Position numbers and translations under genes: made by a program
Notes under the pieces: generated by a model
Databases searched by the model: none
Told to the model about the DNA's origin: nothing
Seen by the model: only the letters and a program-made list of their open reading frames with translations
Source: Haliotis asinina
Taxonomy: Eukaryota > Mollusca > Gastropoda > Lepetellida > Haliotidae
Direction: 5' to 3'
Assembly: GCF_037392515.1 (NCBI RefSeq)
Contig: NC_090290.1
Location: 58,044,753-58,108,752, forward strand
Length of the DNA: 64,000 nucleotides
In this document: piece after piece, positions 10,476 to 22,440 of the stretch
Position numbering within the stretch: position 1 is the first letter of the stretch
Layout of the letters: each line of letters begins with the position of its first letter

Positions 10476-13400
10476 CTTATCTTGACTCATACTTATTTGC
10501 TTGTCTCCCTCTTCCTGACTCTTGCTTATTTGCTTGTAATATCTGACGGAACAAGTTTTGGGTCATGACACTTCATGGATAATTCATGCAAAACATCCTG
10601 AACATCCCCCAGGGAACTATGATGGCACTGTAATTCTCTTGTGTCTATTTCCCAATTCTGACTAGTTCGTTTGCTAAGCTACAACCCATATTATCTAACT
10701 ATGTACAAGGTTTATGCCACCTTCCACCCTCCCTATCTCTTTCCGTTCTAGTTCTGATTTTTGTAGGTCGACTAACCATCCTAACTGAGTTAGTATTTTG
10801 ATTGAGAAGTCCAGCTGTAGTCTGAGTTGACTGACTTCTTCTTGCACCTGAATCCCACTGTCCAGCTATAATGTATTGCACAGCATAGTGAATTTACTAT
10901 AGGCCTTGTTATCTGCTTAAACCATTAAGGGGACGGTTCAACTTTATTTCCTTGATTGCGTTCTTGTCTTATAGAGACATCTAGTAATGGCTTTTTCCAA
11001 TACCTGGGTTTGATTTGCCACATAACGGAACATCTGTGGTGTACTGGTAAATTGCGAGGTAACCTTTAGTTGTACCTTGTATCCTCAAAGTGTCTGGGAT
11101 ACGAAGTCATCTTGTAATATTCCCAAATGTTTCCAGTACCTCTGTAGTCTTCCACCCATGGTAGACAGTTGTACGGGAATGAAGGCGGCAACGTGACTAT
11201 CTGCCACGCCTTGGGGCATGGCCTCCACTGGAGGTGGTTCACTTAATACTCTTGTACTATGCAAAGAGCCACGACCTCCTCTATTGTTGGAATATTTCTT
11301 GTCTCGAGCCTTCTGGATACCTGAGAACTTTGATTTGCTGCGAAGTCTGACTAATAACAGTAGCTAAAGTATCGACAGACATGATCATCATCACCTCCCT
11401 GGATTCCTGTGAGACTGATCTAGCAACTTCCTCAATTCCTCCACCGAGGATGGTAGGCACAAACCAAGGGGCTCTAAGTAAGGGTTTGGTGAATCTATCA
11501 TTCCAGTTGCAAGATGATAATTGTCCTTTTCTTCTTAACAGAGTTAATCCTGTTGAAGTGGATGCAAGGTGCTCTGATACAAATCGTTGACCTCTTTCCT
11601 GTGTTCTCTTCTGAACTGTCCTCTTCTGAACTTGAATTCTTGGATCTGGATATCAATGCTTCATTATTAGCTCTTGATAAAGCTAAACCATAAAAAGTAC
11701 GAGGAGCAGTGGTGTCTAGCTGAGCTAGCTTCTTGTCACCCACTTTGTACTATTTATCCTGTGCATCGTTAATGAGTTTAGTCTTTATCAATGTCCGGAG
11801 CCTTCATGAAGGGTTCCATATGATATAGAGGAAATCTGTTTGCATTGAAGAATGGTATATGTTAACTTTAATGTCTTGTGGCGTTATTGAAAGCTGTGCT
11901 GAGACTGTCCGTAACCTTTGAAATAGGATCTATGGGAGACACTGTAAGTTGATCATTCTATAGGTGAACACATCATTATATGCCTTCGACGGAGAATCTA
12001 AAGTCAATCCATCAGCTAATCACCAAGTTACTTCCACATCAGAAAATATAATGTGCGTTACTTCATCCGAAAATCTATCTTAGGAGTCATGATGATGAGT
12101 TTGCTTGCCTGACTCCCTGCACGGGGGTGCATAATCATAACTAACGTCCCTTCGTGCAAGTTCCATATGTGATTCCTTTCATGAACCCTCCATTAGTAGT
12201 TCCTTACGTTCGTCTTCTATATACTTTTCCCTTCGTGCACTATTCTTCTATCCTTCCTGGACGAATCTTCAAATCGATAATCCTTGTGCATATACGGCAA
12301 AGGCTTCCTATATCTGTGTGAAGACTGGCCCCTTGTTTAGAAATCCTCCTGCAGCGAAGGGTACCTGCACACAGGTGTACATGAATCCAGATCAGAAGGT
12401 GACAATGACACACACTGTTGTCGTTGATGACAAGGGGATTTTCTGTGCGGAGAATCCTTTCTATGATGTTAAAAGTTGTTAGAATCTCCTCCTGGTACAA
12501 TTACTGTTGAGCCAACATTTGTGAATGTATCTGACTCAGTGATGCTGAGGTTATCGATGGGGATGATCCATGAGAAGGTAAATGTTCATGCATGTCTCCT
12601 TCAACATTCAAGAGGGTTTGAGAATAAGATGTGTTTTCTTGCACGCAAGCATTAGTCACAGGTGCCTTCGTGGCAGGTCTCTCTTCCACGAAGTGTCCCT
12701 CCATGGAGAACATCATGTGTAGCGTGAACTGTTCCATGAAGAGCCAGCAATCAAAGTCCTGTGCTCCGCGTGTAGGTCTTTGTGAAGGGGAGTATTCATT
12801 AGAGAATAATGATGCCTCTTCTGACCTACCATGTACGTCTGCTGTACTGGCAGACCTGCCAGCCTTCATCGAAATGGCTGCACCAAAGGTAAGTCATGTA
12901 GCACTGAAAGTAAATCATCTGCTGAGATATTTTGCGTAGCAGTTGCAGTAGCAGTCCTTGCCTTCGCAGGTACGGGTGACAGGTACTTCTGGTAGAAGTA
13001 TAGGGGGTCATCAAAAACTTACGCTTCACCCAGAGGCACAATATCCTGCATGGAGGAACGACCCTTCGTAGTAGTTGATGAAAACGTCTTCTGCAGTTTA
13101 GATCGCTTACACTGTGATACAGAAGATTCCCTCAACACAGATCTCTTCTTAGCCGGTACAGCGTCTTTCACCAAAAGTCACACTCCTGAGATACGACTGA
13201 CATTTCCCTAGTACTTTAGTTGCAGCAATCAGTAAACAGTTCTTAGGGCAATCATTTGCCGTACCCGACATAACTAATGGATACTGTCTCACTATGTCCC
13301 TACACGTCTTAGAATATTAAATAGATATTGATTAAATTCTTCAGACGATGTTTGACCACAAAGTTTGACCACAAAATTTGGATTAAAGACTAAAATAGAC

Positions 13401-13652
13401 AAGAGAAATGTGCGGTATAGGGACCCCAAGTCGCCCACATAACCTTCCTCATGGGTGAAGAAGGAGGCAGTGGCAAATATGGCTGGTCATGTCACCAGTA
13501 TTGGTGCCAAATATGGAGGAAAGGGAGGGTACTCATGGGTGAGTATGATTTTACATCCTCTTTTGAAGAAGGGAACTTAAAGGGATTTAAAATTTCCACT
13601 AAAACTTCGGATAGTAGAGGGAGACAAGCAAATAAGCATGAGGCAGGATAAG
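10476..13652 (-). mobile_element. DIRS-like retroelement, family A copy 1 (decayed)
   Basis: The ends are inverted repeats: 10476-10511 (cttatcttgactcatactta then tttgcttgtctccct) matches the reverse complement of 13616-13652 (agacaagcaaataagcatga then ggcaggataag). Inside on the - strand are a short RT-region remnant near 10780-10870 (words shared with 41400-41480), the end of ORF1 near 11160 (gacagttgtacgggaatg, shared with 42090 and 53970), and Gag-like fragments to 12870. Inverted termini and gene order fit DIRS-type elements. Deletions and frameshifts make it non-functional. Confidence 0.68.
11498..12869 (-). pseudogene. Gag-like ORF1 remnants of DIRS-like copy 1
   Basis: Two - strand fragments are homologous to ORF1 of the copy at 53.9-55.8 kb. 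At 11498-11743, DKKLAQLDTTAPRTFYGLAL parallels DKRLAQLDITMRRTFFGLAQ there. At 12501-12869, MEQFTLHMMFSMEGHFVEER parallels MQQFTTEMMTVMEQRLEEER. The region between is frameshifted. Confidence 0.65.
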
Positions 13653-13889
13653 GAAAACTAAAGATCATTGTTTGATAGAGTGAGACTTGTATTGACTTAC
13701 AATAGTTAGTAGGGCCCCCTGGTCGAAATTGGGCTTGAAGCTGAGGCAGTGAGCAAGTTCACCATCTTGTCCTCTCACCAGTCCACTGCAAAAACCATAG
13801 ACAACAAAGTCAATAGTGATTGTGCCCTTACCGAATGTGAGGGTAGTGTGAAGACAAAGACAGTGTCTTTATGTACCATGGTAGAATCT

Positions 13890-15510
13890 CCAAAACCAGG
13901 TACATGTGTTGTGATACCTGCACTGACAGAATGTGAAAGTAGTGTGTGAGTTGTGATACCTGCACTGACAGAATGTGAAAGTAGTGTGTGATTTCCCTGA
14001 CAGACTTTATGTACCATGGTAGAATCTCCATAACCAGGTACATGTGTTGTGATACCTGCACTGACAGAATGTAAAAGTAGTGTGTGAGTTGTGATACCTG
14101 CACTGACAGAATGTGAAAGTAGTGTGTGATTTCCCTGACAGACTTCATGTACCATGGTAGGATCTCCATAACAGGGTGTGTGAGTTGTGATACCTGCACT
14201 GACAGAATGTGAAAGTAGTGTGTGATTTCCCTGACAGACTTTATGTACCATGGTAGGATCTCCATAACGGGGTGTGTGAGTTGTGATACCTGCACTGACA
14301 GAATGTGAAAGTAGTGTGTGATTTCCCTGACAGACTTTATGTACCATGGTAGAATCTCCATAACCAGGTACATGTGTTGTGATACCTGCACTGACAGAAT
14401 GTGAAAGTAGTGTGTGAGTTGTGATACCTGCACTGACAGAATGTGAAAGTAGTGTGTGATTTCCCTGACAGACTTCATGTACCATGGTAGGATCTCCATA
14501 ACAGGGTGTGTGAGTTGTGATACCTGCACTGACAGAATGTGAAAGTAGTGTGTGATTTCCCTGACAGACTTCATGTACCATGGTAGGATCTCCATAACAG
14601 GGTGTGTGAGTTGTGATACCTGCACTGACAGAATGTGAAAGTAGTGTGTGATTTCCCTGACAGACTTTATGTACCATGGTAGAATCTCCATAACCAGGTA
14701 CATGTGTTGTGATACCTGCACTGACAGAATGTGAAAGTAGTGTGTGAGTTGTGATACCTGCACTGACAGAATGTGAAAGTAGTGTGTGATTTCCCTGACA
14801 GACTTCATGTACCATGGTAGGATCTCCATAACAGGGTGTGTGAGTTGTGATACCTGCACTGACAGAATGTGAAAGTAGTGTGTGATTTCCCTGACAGACT
14901 TCATGTACCATGGTAGGATCTCCATAACAGGGTGTGTGAGTTGTGATACCTGCACTGACAGAATGTGAAAGTAGTGTGTGATTTCCCTGACAGACTTCAT
15001 GTACCATGGTAGGATCTCCATAACAGGGTGTGTGAGTTGTGATACCTGCACTGACAGAATGTGAAAGTAGTGTGTGATTTCCCTGACAGACTTCATGTAC
15101 CATGGTAGGATCTCCATAACAGGGTGTGTGAGTTGTGATACCTGCACTGACAGAATGTGAAAGTAGTGTGTGATTTCCCTGACAGACTTCATGTACCATG
15201 GTAGGATCTCCATAACGGGGTGTGTGAGTTGTGATACCTGCACTGACAGAATGTGAAAGTAGTGTGTGATTTCCCTGACAGACTTTATGTACCATGGTAG
15301 AATCTGCAAAACCGGGTGTGTGAGTTGTGATACCTGCACTGACAGAATGTGAAAGTAGTGTGTGATTTCCCTGACAGACTTTATGTACCATGGTAGGATC
15401 TCCATAACCAGGTGCACGTTTTGTGATACCTGCACTGACAAAATGTGAAAGTAGTGTGTGATTACCCTGACAAAGATATTACGTACCATGGTAGGATCTC
15501 CATAACCGGG
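13890..15510. repeat. 96-bp tandem array with 42-bp insert variant
   Basis: About 16 units contain gacttcatgtaccatggtag, gatctccataacagggtgtg, tgagttgtgatacctgcact and gacagaatgtgaaagtagtg. Start-to-start distances are 96 (14141 to 14237 to 14333) or 138 bases (14333 to 14471), where a 42-base part is doubled. Both lengths are multiples of three, so two - strand frames stay open for 538 and 572 codons. Both give the same peptide period of 32 residues and neither resembles a protein. I read it as non-coding. Confidence 0.9.
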
Positions 15511-15879
15511 TGTGTAATGGTTTTGAATACAGCAACATAAGAACACGCTTTGTTGTCATGCCCTGTTGATAGAAAATATTGAGAACAAAAATGATCCTTC
15601 TGGCAATAAACACGTACAAGACAAAATATCATTCATGTCATCTTCTTGGTATTGCATACAGAACATTACTGGACTGCTTGCCCGGTGTCAGGTGAAGGAG
15701 AACCTCAATATACGTGGTTAAGTTATATTTTTGTTACCACTCACAAAAGACAGCAATTTATTTAATAGATGTTCTTATGATCCAATCATCATGTACAGGG
15801 TAACTTCACTACTAAAATACTAAATTCTGAGATGAACTGAGTGAATGAGTGAGTTTAGTTTATGCCACACTCAGCAATA

Positions 15880-17330
15880 TTCGAACAAACCTGTAGAGGT
15901 TGCAGATTGTTTGAATAGAGTTCTCCTTGGGGTACTTATATGCATTAAAACGTTCTTTTAATTCTGACCACAGTGGTAACCATATTTTGAATAAAAAATA
16001 TGTACAAAACAAAAAACAAGATTGGGTGCCAATTTGCAACCCCCCCTCCCCTTGCCTTTTATTGTACAAAACGGGAGCCAGGACAGGCAACTGACACAAT
16101 TCAGAGAACACTCTGGCACTGGCCAAGGTGCTAGGGAAGTCTCAAAACAGTCTAGACCAAAAAAAACCTGCCACCATAATAGAACCCACCACCGGGATAA
16201 AAGCTGGAAAGTATATGGTAAAAACCACCACCAGTCTGATTGCTTCAGCTATCTCGTCAATGATCTCTTACCAGTTGCGAGGTCAGGCTCAATCACCAAG
16301 AGAGTTCGAACCTTGCCCACTGGTGAGAACTGACTGGCCATACCGAGCATAGTCTGTTCAACTGGTAATGACGGATGAATGTGCTCGTCTGGCTCCATAT
16401 AGCCACGGAGCAGATCTCTTCAATGGGCAGGGCTGCCGCTTATGCCTTAGACGTCGCCACTGCCCTAACCGAATGAACCTTAAAACCTTCAGGGGGTGTA
16501 CGACCTTTCGAGGTGTATCCCATACAAATGACTGAGACAAGCCACCTAGAGATGGTCTGCTTGTTCGCTGGAAGGCCAGTCTTACCACCACCATAGCAGC
16601 AGAACAACTGATCATTCTTCCGAATGTCCTTTGTTCGTTTGATATAAGCATTAAGGGTCTTACAAACATCTAAGACGTGAGCACGTCAAAGAGAGCTGTA
16701 AAAGCAGCGTGAAAGCAGCTGGATAGCTGGACGGATCCTGTCCACACCTGCTAGAAAACGCTGAACTAGAGGGTGCTGCCCCAACAATGCACAGTCAACA
16801 GGTATATGGAAGGCAGAAATTGCTGTGGAGTATCCCCCGCAAAAAGACTTACTGTAGCACATGGTAAACAATTTGGCGGGAAAAAATTCCCATCCTCTAT
16901 CTTGACAGGCCACATGGCAGGCAGGTGGGGACAAGAAATAGTTACATGTCTAGACAAATAGCACTGTAAAAACAATTTCTAGAGCACCCATGCGTCTAAT
17001 ATAGAAACGATACATATAGTTTGAGTCTCAGCGCTACTCGTCTTGAACAAGAATGAACTTCAGTGAAGCTTGGAAGAACACAATCTGAACAGGTCCGTAC
17101 TGACGAGCGACAGATAAGGAAGTGTTTGGTTTGAGGTTATTGCTTTGGAGTTACCTGCTCTTGTCTGTCACGGGTCTGGGGGTGGTCTCACAAGACAAAA
17201 ATGTTTTTTGTTTTGTGCATATTTTTTATTCAAAATATGGTTACAGCTGTGTCAAGAATTAAAAGAACATTTTAATGCTTATAAGTACGCCAAGGATGAT
17301 CTCTATGAAAAAGAATCCAGCTATATGGCA
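15880..17330 (-). mobile_element. Compact DIRS-like element, family B (recombinase only)
   Basis: Inverted termini of about 130 bases: 15885-16022 (words ccttggggtacttatatgca, ccatattttgaataaaaaat) is repeated in reverse at 17190-17320 (attttttattcaaaatatgg, tgcttataagtacgccaagg). Between them on the - strand are tyrosine-recombinase remnants: a core-binding part at about 16690-16980 (ISAFHIPVDCALLGQHPLVQ) and a catalytic part at 16358-16680. RT and RNase H are absent. The same organisation is found at 47785-49535. Confidence 0.68.
16358..16980 (-). pseudogene. Tyrosine recombinase remnant (family B)
   Basis: The - strand segment carries a degenerate recombinase: the N-terminal SAFHIPVDCALLGQHPLVQR with FLAGVDRIRP, then a catalytic-domain stretch aligned at DNA level with 48660-48950 (shared ctcttcaatgggcag, actgccctaaccga). 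Frameshifts separate the parts. In DIRS elements this enzyme inserts circular cDNA by site-specific recombination. Confidence 0.6.
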
Positions 17331-17339
17331 GCGGTTCGT

Positions 17340-17500
17340 AATTAATCAAATCTGGACCAGACAATCTAGTGATCAACAGCATGACCATTGAGCTGTGAAA
17401 TTGGGAACCGATGTCATGTCAACCAAGTCAGTAAGCCTGACCACCCAATCCCGTTAGTCATAGTCGCCTTTTATGGCAAGCATGGGTTTCTAAAGACTAT
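17340..17500 (-). repeat. Dispersed tggtccagac/gaccgccgc SINE, reverse copy
   Basis: Reverse-complement order of the 1320-1515 copy: atatggcagcggttcgtaat, ctggaccagacaatctagtg, atgtcaaccaagtcagtaag and cctgaccacccaatcc. It sits directly beside the family B element. Confidence 0.55.
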
Positions 17501-18569
17501 TCTACCCAGGATCCTCAGGGTAGGATTTTTTAAATGATGCATTTCCGCAATATGGGGTAGTTTTAGCCGTTATATGAATTTTATGTCATGTGGACTGTAA
17601 CCATGGTAACCTGTTGTTTAAGCACTCAGGTGAACAACAGAGACACGGAACTATGGCGAGTCTGATTTGCTTTAAGTGTTACAGACACTACAACATTGCA
17701 GCTAGACATTTTCTCAGGAATGCAAAATGCTATTTTGTTTTTTGCCACAGACAAACTGAAAGGGCATCAAATTTCTTCCACTTGTACCTAGTGGTGTGAC
17801 GATGCATTAATATGCATTGATGCATCAATCCATGGGCCGCCAATACAGTGAATCAAGACAAAGTCTTTTATATCCTGATATGATAACTAACATATGCAAT
17901 GATACACCAATGCAGGGGTTTAAATATTTGCCATGGGGCAAATGACTTTAAGAAAGTGACTTGTCCTGACGAATTTTTCACTTGCCCTGATTTTTATGAC
18001 ATAATCATGATGCTGAAATAATGAAAGAAGAAATCCACATGGTATTTGATGTTAATGTTTACTGGACTATTTATCAAAAAGTAATAAATAGCAAGAAAGA
18101 TAACCCTACCTTAATAACATTGTGAAATTTAACAGCTACATTTTGAACAGATATGAAATGAAATCTTAGTTTATTTGCAGATTGAATCACTAAGCACAAA
18201 TTATCCAGTAGCCCATGGACATGTAAGATACCATTATATGACTGCACATATATGTCCTGATAAAATTGCCACTATACTGGCTGATTTTCTTAATAAGCAT
18301 CATAATTAACATTGGACAGTCAGCTGGTACAGCATGACATACAAATTTGCTTGCCTGACAGAAAAAGACATTATGCCCTGTCAGTGCAAAATACTTTGGC
18401 AATAATTCATTGTGACTAAAATTTTAGCATTGTGATGTATTGTATCGCAGGTTGTATGCCAATACCAGCACTACTTGTAACACTAGAAGTCTTGAGTGTA
18501 GAACATTCACACTGATAGAAAATATGTACAGGCAGATGCTTAAAACATCTATAAAATTCACCACCATAC
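17501..18569. other. Region downstream of the last AAAS exon found; no exon recognised
   Basis: The remaining AAAS C-terminal exons were expected here on the - strand, but none could be recognised. The stretch is AT-rich. It includes a short + strand ORF at 17590-17799 with no recognisable domain and a low-complexity cttgccctga / cttgtcctga repeat near 17960-18000. The missing exons may be farther left, diverged or lost. Confidence 0.4.
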
Positions 18570-18825
18570 CTCTAAACAATATGGCGAGACGTTCACCAGT
18601 TGAATCCCACTCCATTGCATGAACCGAACCTCCGATCTTAACCACATCTCCAGTGACTGTCTGCATGTCTACCTCGGACACGTCTGTCACAGCGAGGGCC
18701 TTGTTTGACACGCTGATGTGGCTTCCATCATGTGACTGTCCCGCACTGAATTTGATTGAGTAGATGATTGGATCGTTTTCCATGGCGAAGAGAAGAATAC
18801 TTCCGTCTGAACTCCAGCATGATGC
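18570..18825 (-). CDS. AAAS: AAAS exon: WD-repeat blade near the C-terminus
   Basis: The acceptor is gattttcccacag and the donor TTTAGAG|GTATGG; the 256-base exon starts on a full codon. It encodes ASCWSSDGSILLFAMEND, PIIYSIKF, a polar loop, and then GGSVHAMEWDSTGERLAILF. The paired ACWSPDGS...YS and W-D-x-x-GERLA motifs are those of aladin's last two WD blades. It is the most downstream exon I can place. Confidence 0.9.
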
Positions 18826-20214
18826 CTGTGGGAAAATCATTGATTACACTGAAACCTTACTGTGAAATTCTTCTCAAAGAACAAATCTGTACATGAATAT
18901 GAATACATCTACCAATTACAGTATCACCTTTTGCCTTCTGCGTGTAGGCCTGGATGATACACAAAGCCATTATGAGACACATTAAGGCAGTGAGTATAGG
19001 TTTATGTTGCTTTTAACATTAACCCAGTAAAATCACCATGGAGAGAGAGAGAAGACAGAAGAAAAAGGCTTTACGCAATGAACCCATACAGGGAATTGGG
19101 CCCTGGTGTTACTAGGCTACCATGCTCCGCCACATGTAATCAAGGTTACTACTGGTTAATTGCTGGCTGCTTGTGGTATAATTTCAGCAGCAATGGTGGA
19201 CTTGGCCATTAACCACCCGGTGCAACCCATGGACATGGGTGTGGCGCAGTCAAGCCAGGCACATAATCCAGGTCAATAACCGCTGCCGTCATGACATGTA
19301 ATAAACACTCACAAGCATTGGACTATCCAATCAACTGGTCATACAAGGCCAACAGTTTGCTGGTGACAATTACTAAGCCTTGATAATTGTCTGGAGTGCA
19401 GAAACATTGACATGAACTTTTTGGTGTCATGAAATCTCAAACTGACTGTTTCTAGACAGTACAAAGTGAGGGGAGACTGATGACATGAAACTATATCTAG
19501 GGTTATTTTTTTAGTCAAACCAAAGACCAAGTGGTGAACATTCTTTGTTGTTAGTGTTTAATTTTGCACTTGGCAATATTCCATCTGTACTTGTGGCCTC
19601 AAGACAAACGACCCGGGAGCAGCATGTTCATCTACTCATTCTTTGGCAAGGATTTCAGCTGTTGTGTAATGACAAGCACTCAACCATAGTGCTTTGGGCA
19701 GTAAAACCTGCCTAAACCAGCACTCCCTACCACTGAAATGAAATGCCAGTTTGGACAGAGTGATGGATTAGACAGTGACTACCATTTTCCAACATGGCTT
19801 TGAGCTTCTAGTCAATAAAACCACTGCCTGTTGATTTACTCTCTGACAGTGACATATCACTCACTTAACAGTTAATCCAATAGTGTATTAAGTGACCTTG
19901 ATTGTACTGCTCATACCTATGCTGGCTTAGAGTGTTTGATTCACAGCACAATCACTGCTTCCTGATTATCTAGGGTGCCGAGAGGATTAATAAAATGTAT
20001 TGCATTTTTCGTCCTTGATTGGACTGTTCATGCCCACGCCAGTTTAGACAGTGTTATATGGAATAGACACATGCTTTATTAGACAATGTTTTGATGATCA
20101 TAATATCCTTGTAAAATGGCATGACTATAATTTTATGCCGATTTTGAAAAGGTGCCAGATTAGACAAGTGATGGCAGGTTTCATTGTACATGAATAGATA
20201 GAGACTAAAATTAC
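18826..20214 (-). other. AAAS intron with decayed dispersed repeats
   Basis: Contains degenerate copies of the gagtgagt-type repeat (around 18990-19290 and 19550-19750). They are recognisable by gtttatgttgcttttaacat and by gaattgggccctggtgttac followed by taccatgctccgccac. No exon was recognised. Confidence 0.5.
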
Positions 20215-20275
20215 CACACAACGAGATGACAAGCGAGACCAGGTTTCACAGCTCCAATTCTTTGTTTCCCACACT
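20215..20275 (-). CDS. AAAS: AAAS micro-exon (61 bp)
   Basis: The acceptor is gtggtattttcag and the donor GTG|GTAATT. It starts with one base that completes an arginine codon and ends on a full codon. It encodes VWETKNWSCETWSRLSSRC plus V, matching the aladin block of type VWE..-W-C-E-W..LSGRCQ. The exon is too short for ORF scans; phase on both sides confirms it. Confidence 0.88.
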
Positions 20276-20431
20276 CTGAAAATACCACAAAGTCAGATCA
20301 GCCCTCGTTATCCACAGTATCAATCTTGCTGTAGGTTAATCTGCTTGATATGATTCCTTAATGCATGAAGATTTGATGACATGTACATTCTCAAAAATCA
20401 GCACATATGAAGCCATGCACTATCAACCTAC

Positions 20432-20556
20432 CTGAACAGTGGTGAGGGGGTCACAGCTAACACCTTGGTTCCATCGGGGGACCACCTCAAAGCTGACACG
20501 CCTCCCCCACCCCCGCGACGCAGTGTCACACAAACCTCCATAGGAACATTCCATGC
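20432..20556 (-). CDS. AAAS: AAAS exon: central WD blade
   Basis: The acceptor is gtctacccacag and the donor TTCAG|GTAGGT; the exon is 125 bases. It encodes AWNVPMEVCVTLRRGGGGGV followed by SALRWSPDGTKVLAVTPSPLFR. The glycine run followed by LRWSPDG and TPS-x-x-FR is specific to aladin. The codons for the glycines are a G-rich run (cgcgggggtgggggaggc), opposite the C-rich stretch near 20500 on the + strand. Confidence 0.92.
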
Positions 20557-21367
20557 CTGTGGGTAGACACGACATTGTGGGATTTACCTTGTATTCCGAC
20601 CTTGGAGAACAAACTGGATGGAGATGTTGTTATGCTTCTTGCAAAGCTCTTTAGTTTATGTTCACAAATATTTCAGCTTGCTGCTGAATATTCAAGTAAG
20701 TATTAAATTTTGTTTGTCTGTTTGTTGTTTAACACCACACTCAGCTATATTCAAGACTTTTTCCATAGACTGGATCAGGTTTTAATACATCCCTGAACAC
20801 TCTCCAAAGTTTCCATAACATAATAAAGCAAGTGATTGGCCAAACTTGGAGCCTGTCACTTGGGGGGAATTTGAGGGGGAAACATCATTTGCGACAGTGA
20901 TAGTCTTTTGCAACAGACTACTGCAATAGTGAGCTCCTTCTTGAACTGTCTCACCTCAGGTCATTTCCCAAATGAATGTACAGTCTATGTGAAATAAAAA
21001 CAACCTGAAGCAGTTTTAGTTTCTTTTAATAACAGAGAAGAAACTTGCAACCCTGATCAAACAAACAGTTAAGGACTCAATGAAGCTGCAAGTCTGCACC
21101 CAAAAAAATATAAAACAAAATACTGAACATAAATGTTTGTCAACGGAAGTCAGTTACTAAATTATCAATAGTCACACATACTATTGATGCATCGGTAAGT
21201 TTTTGTTTCTCCCGTCCATCAATTGCTTTGGGACGCTCAACACTTGCAATCTATTGACAGTCTGTTGCATCGTTACAGCGCTACCCATTACTCGTGTAAC
21301 ATTCAATGTCTTGTCCTAACCTGAGGAAGATGTACCAAAAACCTGATGATGTGTGCATGAGTCTCAC

Positions 21368-21488
21368 CATGATGCCAGTGTCTGTTGGGGCAGCAGACAA
21401 CAGGATGCTGCCATCAGGGTGCCAGGCTAGGCTGGTCACTGGGGTGTGGCCTGAATGCTGTAGCACTTGAACTGAGCTAGCTGATGGT
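21368..21488 (-). CDS. AAAS: AAAS exon: WD blade ([10 protein letters not shown])
   Basis: The acceptor is cctacttgcag and the donor ATG|GTGAGA; the exon is 121 bases. The first base completes the arginine codon split across the 17.6-kb intron. It encodes [20 protein letters not shown], then [20 protein letters not shown]. This is one of the most conserved parts of aladin. It lies at the downstream end of the giant minisatellite intron, about 65 bases from the first recognisable repeat units. Confidence 0.93.
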
Positions 21489-21552
21489 CTGCAAGTAGGA
21501 GCATAAGCAAAGGAATTAGTGTCCAGATTTTACACAGATGTAAGTCAACAAA

Positions 21553-22440
21553 CCTGACAAGGGCTTTAACACACTAACTGACCTACCTGACAACAAAGGC
21601 TTTAACACACTGACTGACCTACCTGACAACAAGGGCTTTAACACACTGACTGACCTACCTGACAACAAGGGCATTAACACACTGACTGACCTACCTGACA
21701 ACAAGGGCTTTTAACACACTGACTGACCTACCTGACAACAAGGGCTTTTAACACACTGACTGACCTACCTGACAACAAGGGCTTTTAACACACTGACTGA
21801 AGTACCTGACAACCAGGGCTTTTAACACACTGACTGACCTACCTGACAACAAGGGCTTTAACACACTGACTGACCTACTTGACAACAAGGGCTTTAACAC
21901 ACTGACTGACCTACCTGACAACAAGGGCTTTTAACACACTGACTGAAGTACCTGACAACCAGGGCTTTTATGACACTTGACTGACGTACCTTCTAAAAAG
22001 GATGTTATCAAGCTGACACACCTGCTAACAAGGATGTTAAGAAGCTGACTAACACACCTGCTAACAAGGATGTTAAGAAGCTGACTGCCATTCCTGCTTA
22101 CAAGGTTGTTCACTTGGTGACACACTTGCTAACAAGGATGTTAAGAAGCTGACTGACACACTTACTAACAAGGATGTTAAGAAGCAGATTGACATACCTG
22201 CTTTGAAGGATGTTAAGAGGCTGACTGACACACTTGCTAACAAGGATGTTAAAAAAACAGAATGACCCAGCTGCTAACAAGGATGTTAAAAAGCAGATTG
22301 ATTAATATTGATTAATGTTAATAAGGATGTTAACACGCAAACTGACTACATGTGAACAAGTTAACTGGAATACATGCTAACATGGACGTTAACCTGCACA
22401 CTGGCGTACAAGCTAATATGGATGTTAACCAGCTGACTGA
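21553..22440. repeat. Diverged 36-bp minisatellite at the acceptor side of the intron
   Basis: The units (cctgacaacaagggctttaa then cacactgactgacctac) are about 36-37 bases. They align with the main array unit: ctgactgac-TACCTG-aca/gta-ac-aagg-gctttaa. From about 22000 the units grade into aacaaggatgttaagaagct forms and then the regular array. This is the oldest-looking or most divergent flank. Confidence 0.8.

Noticed and set aside
13775-15546. Two long - strand ORFs (538 and 572 codons)
   Set aside because: Both are the 96-bp satellite read in two frames; two overlapping frames open with the same periodicity indicate unit length, not coding.
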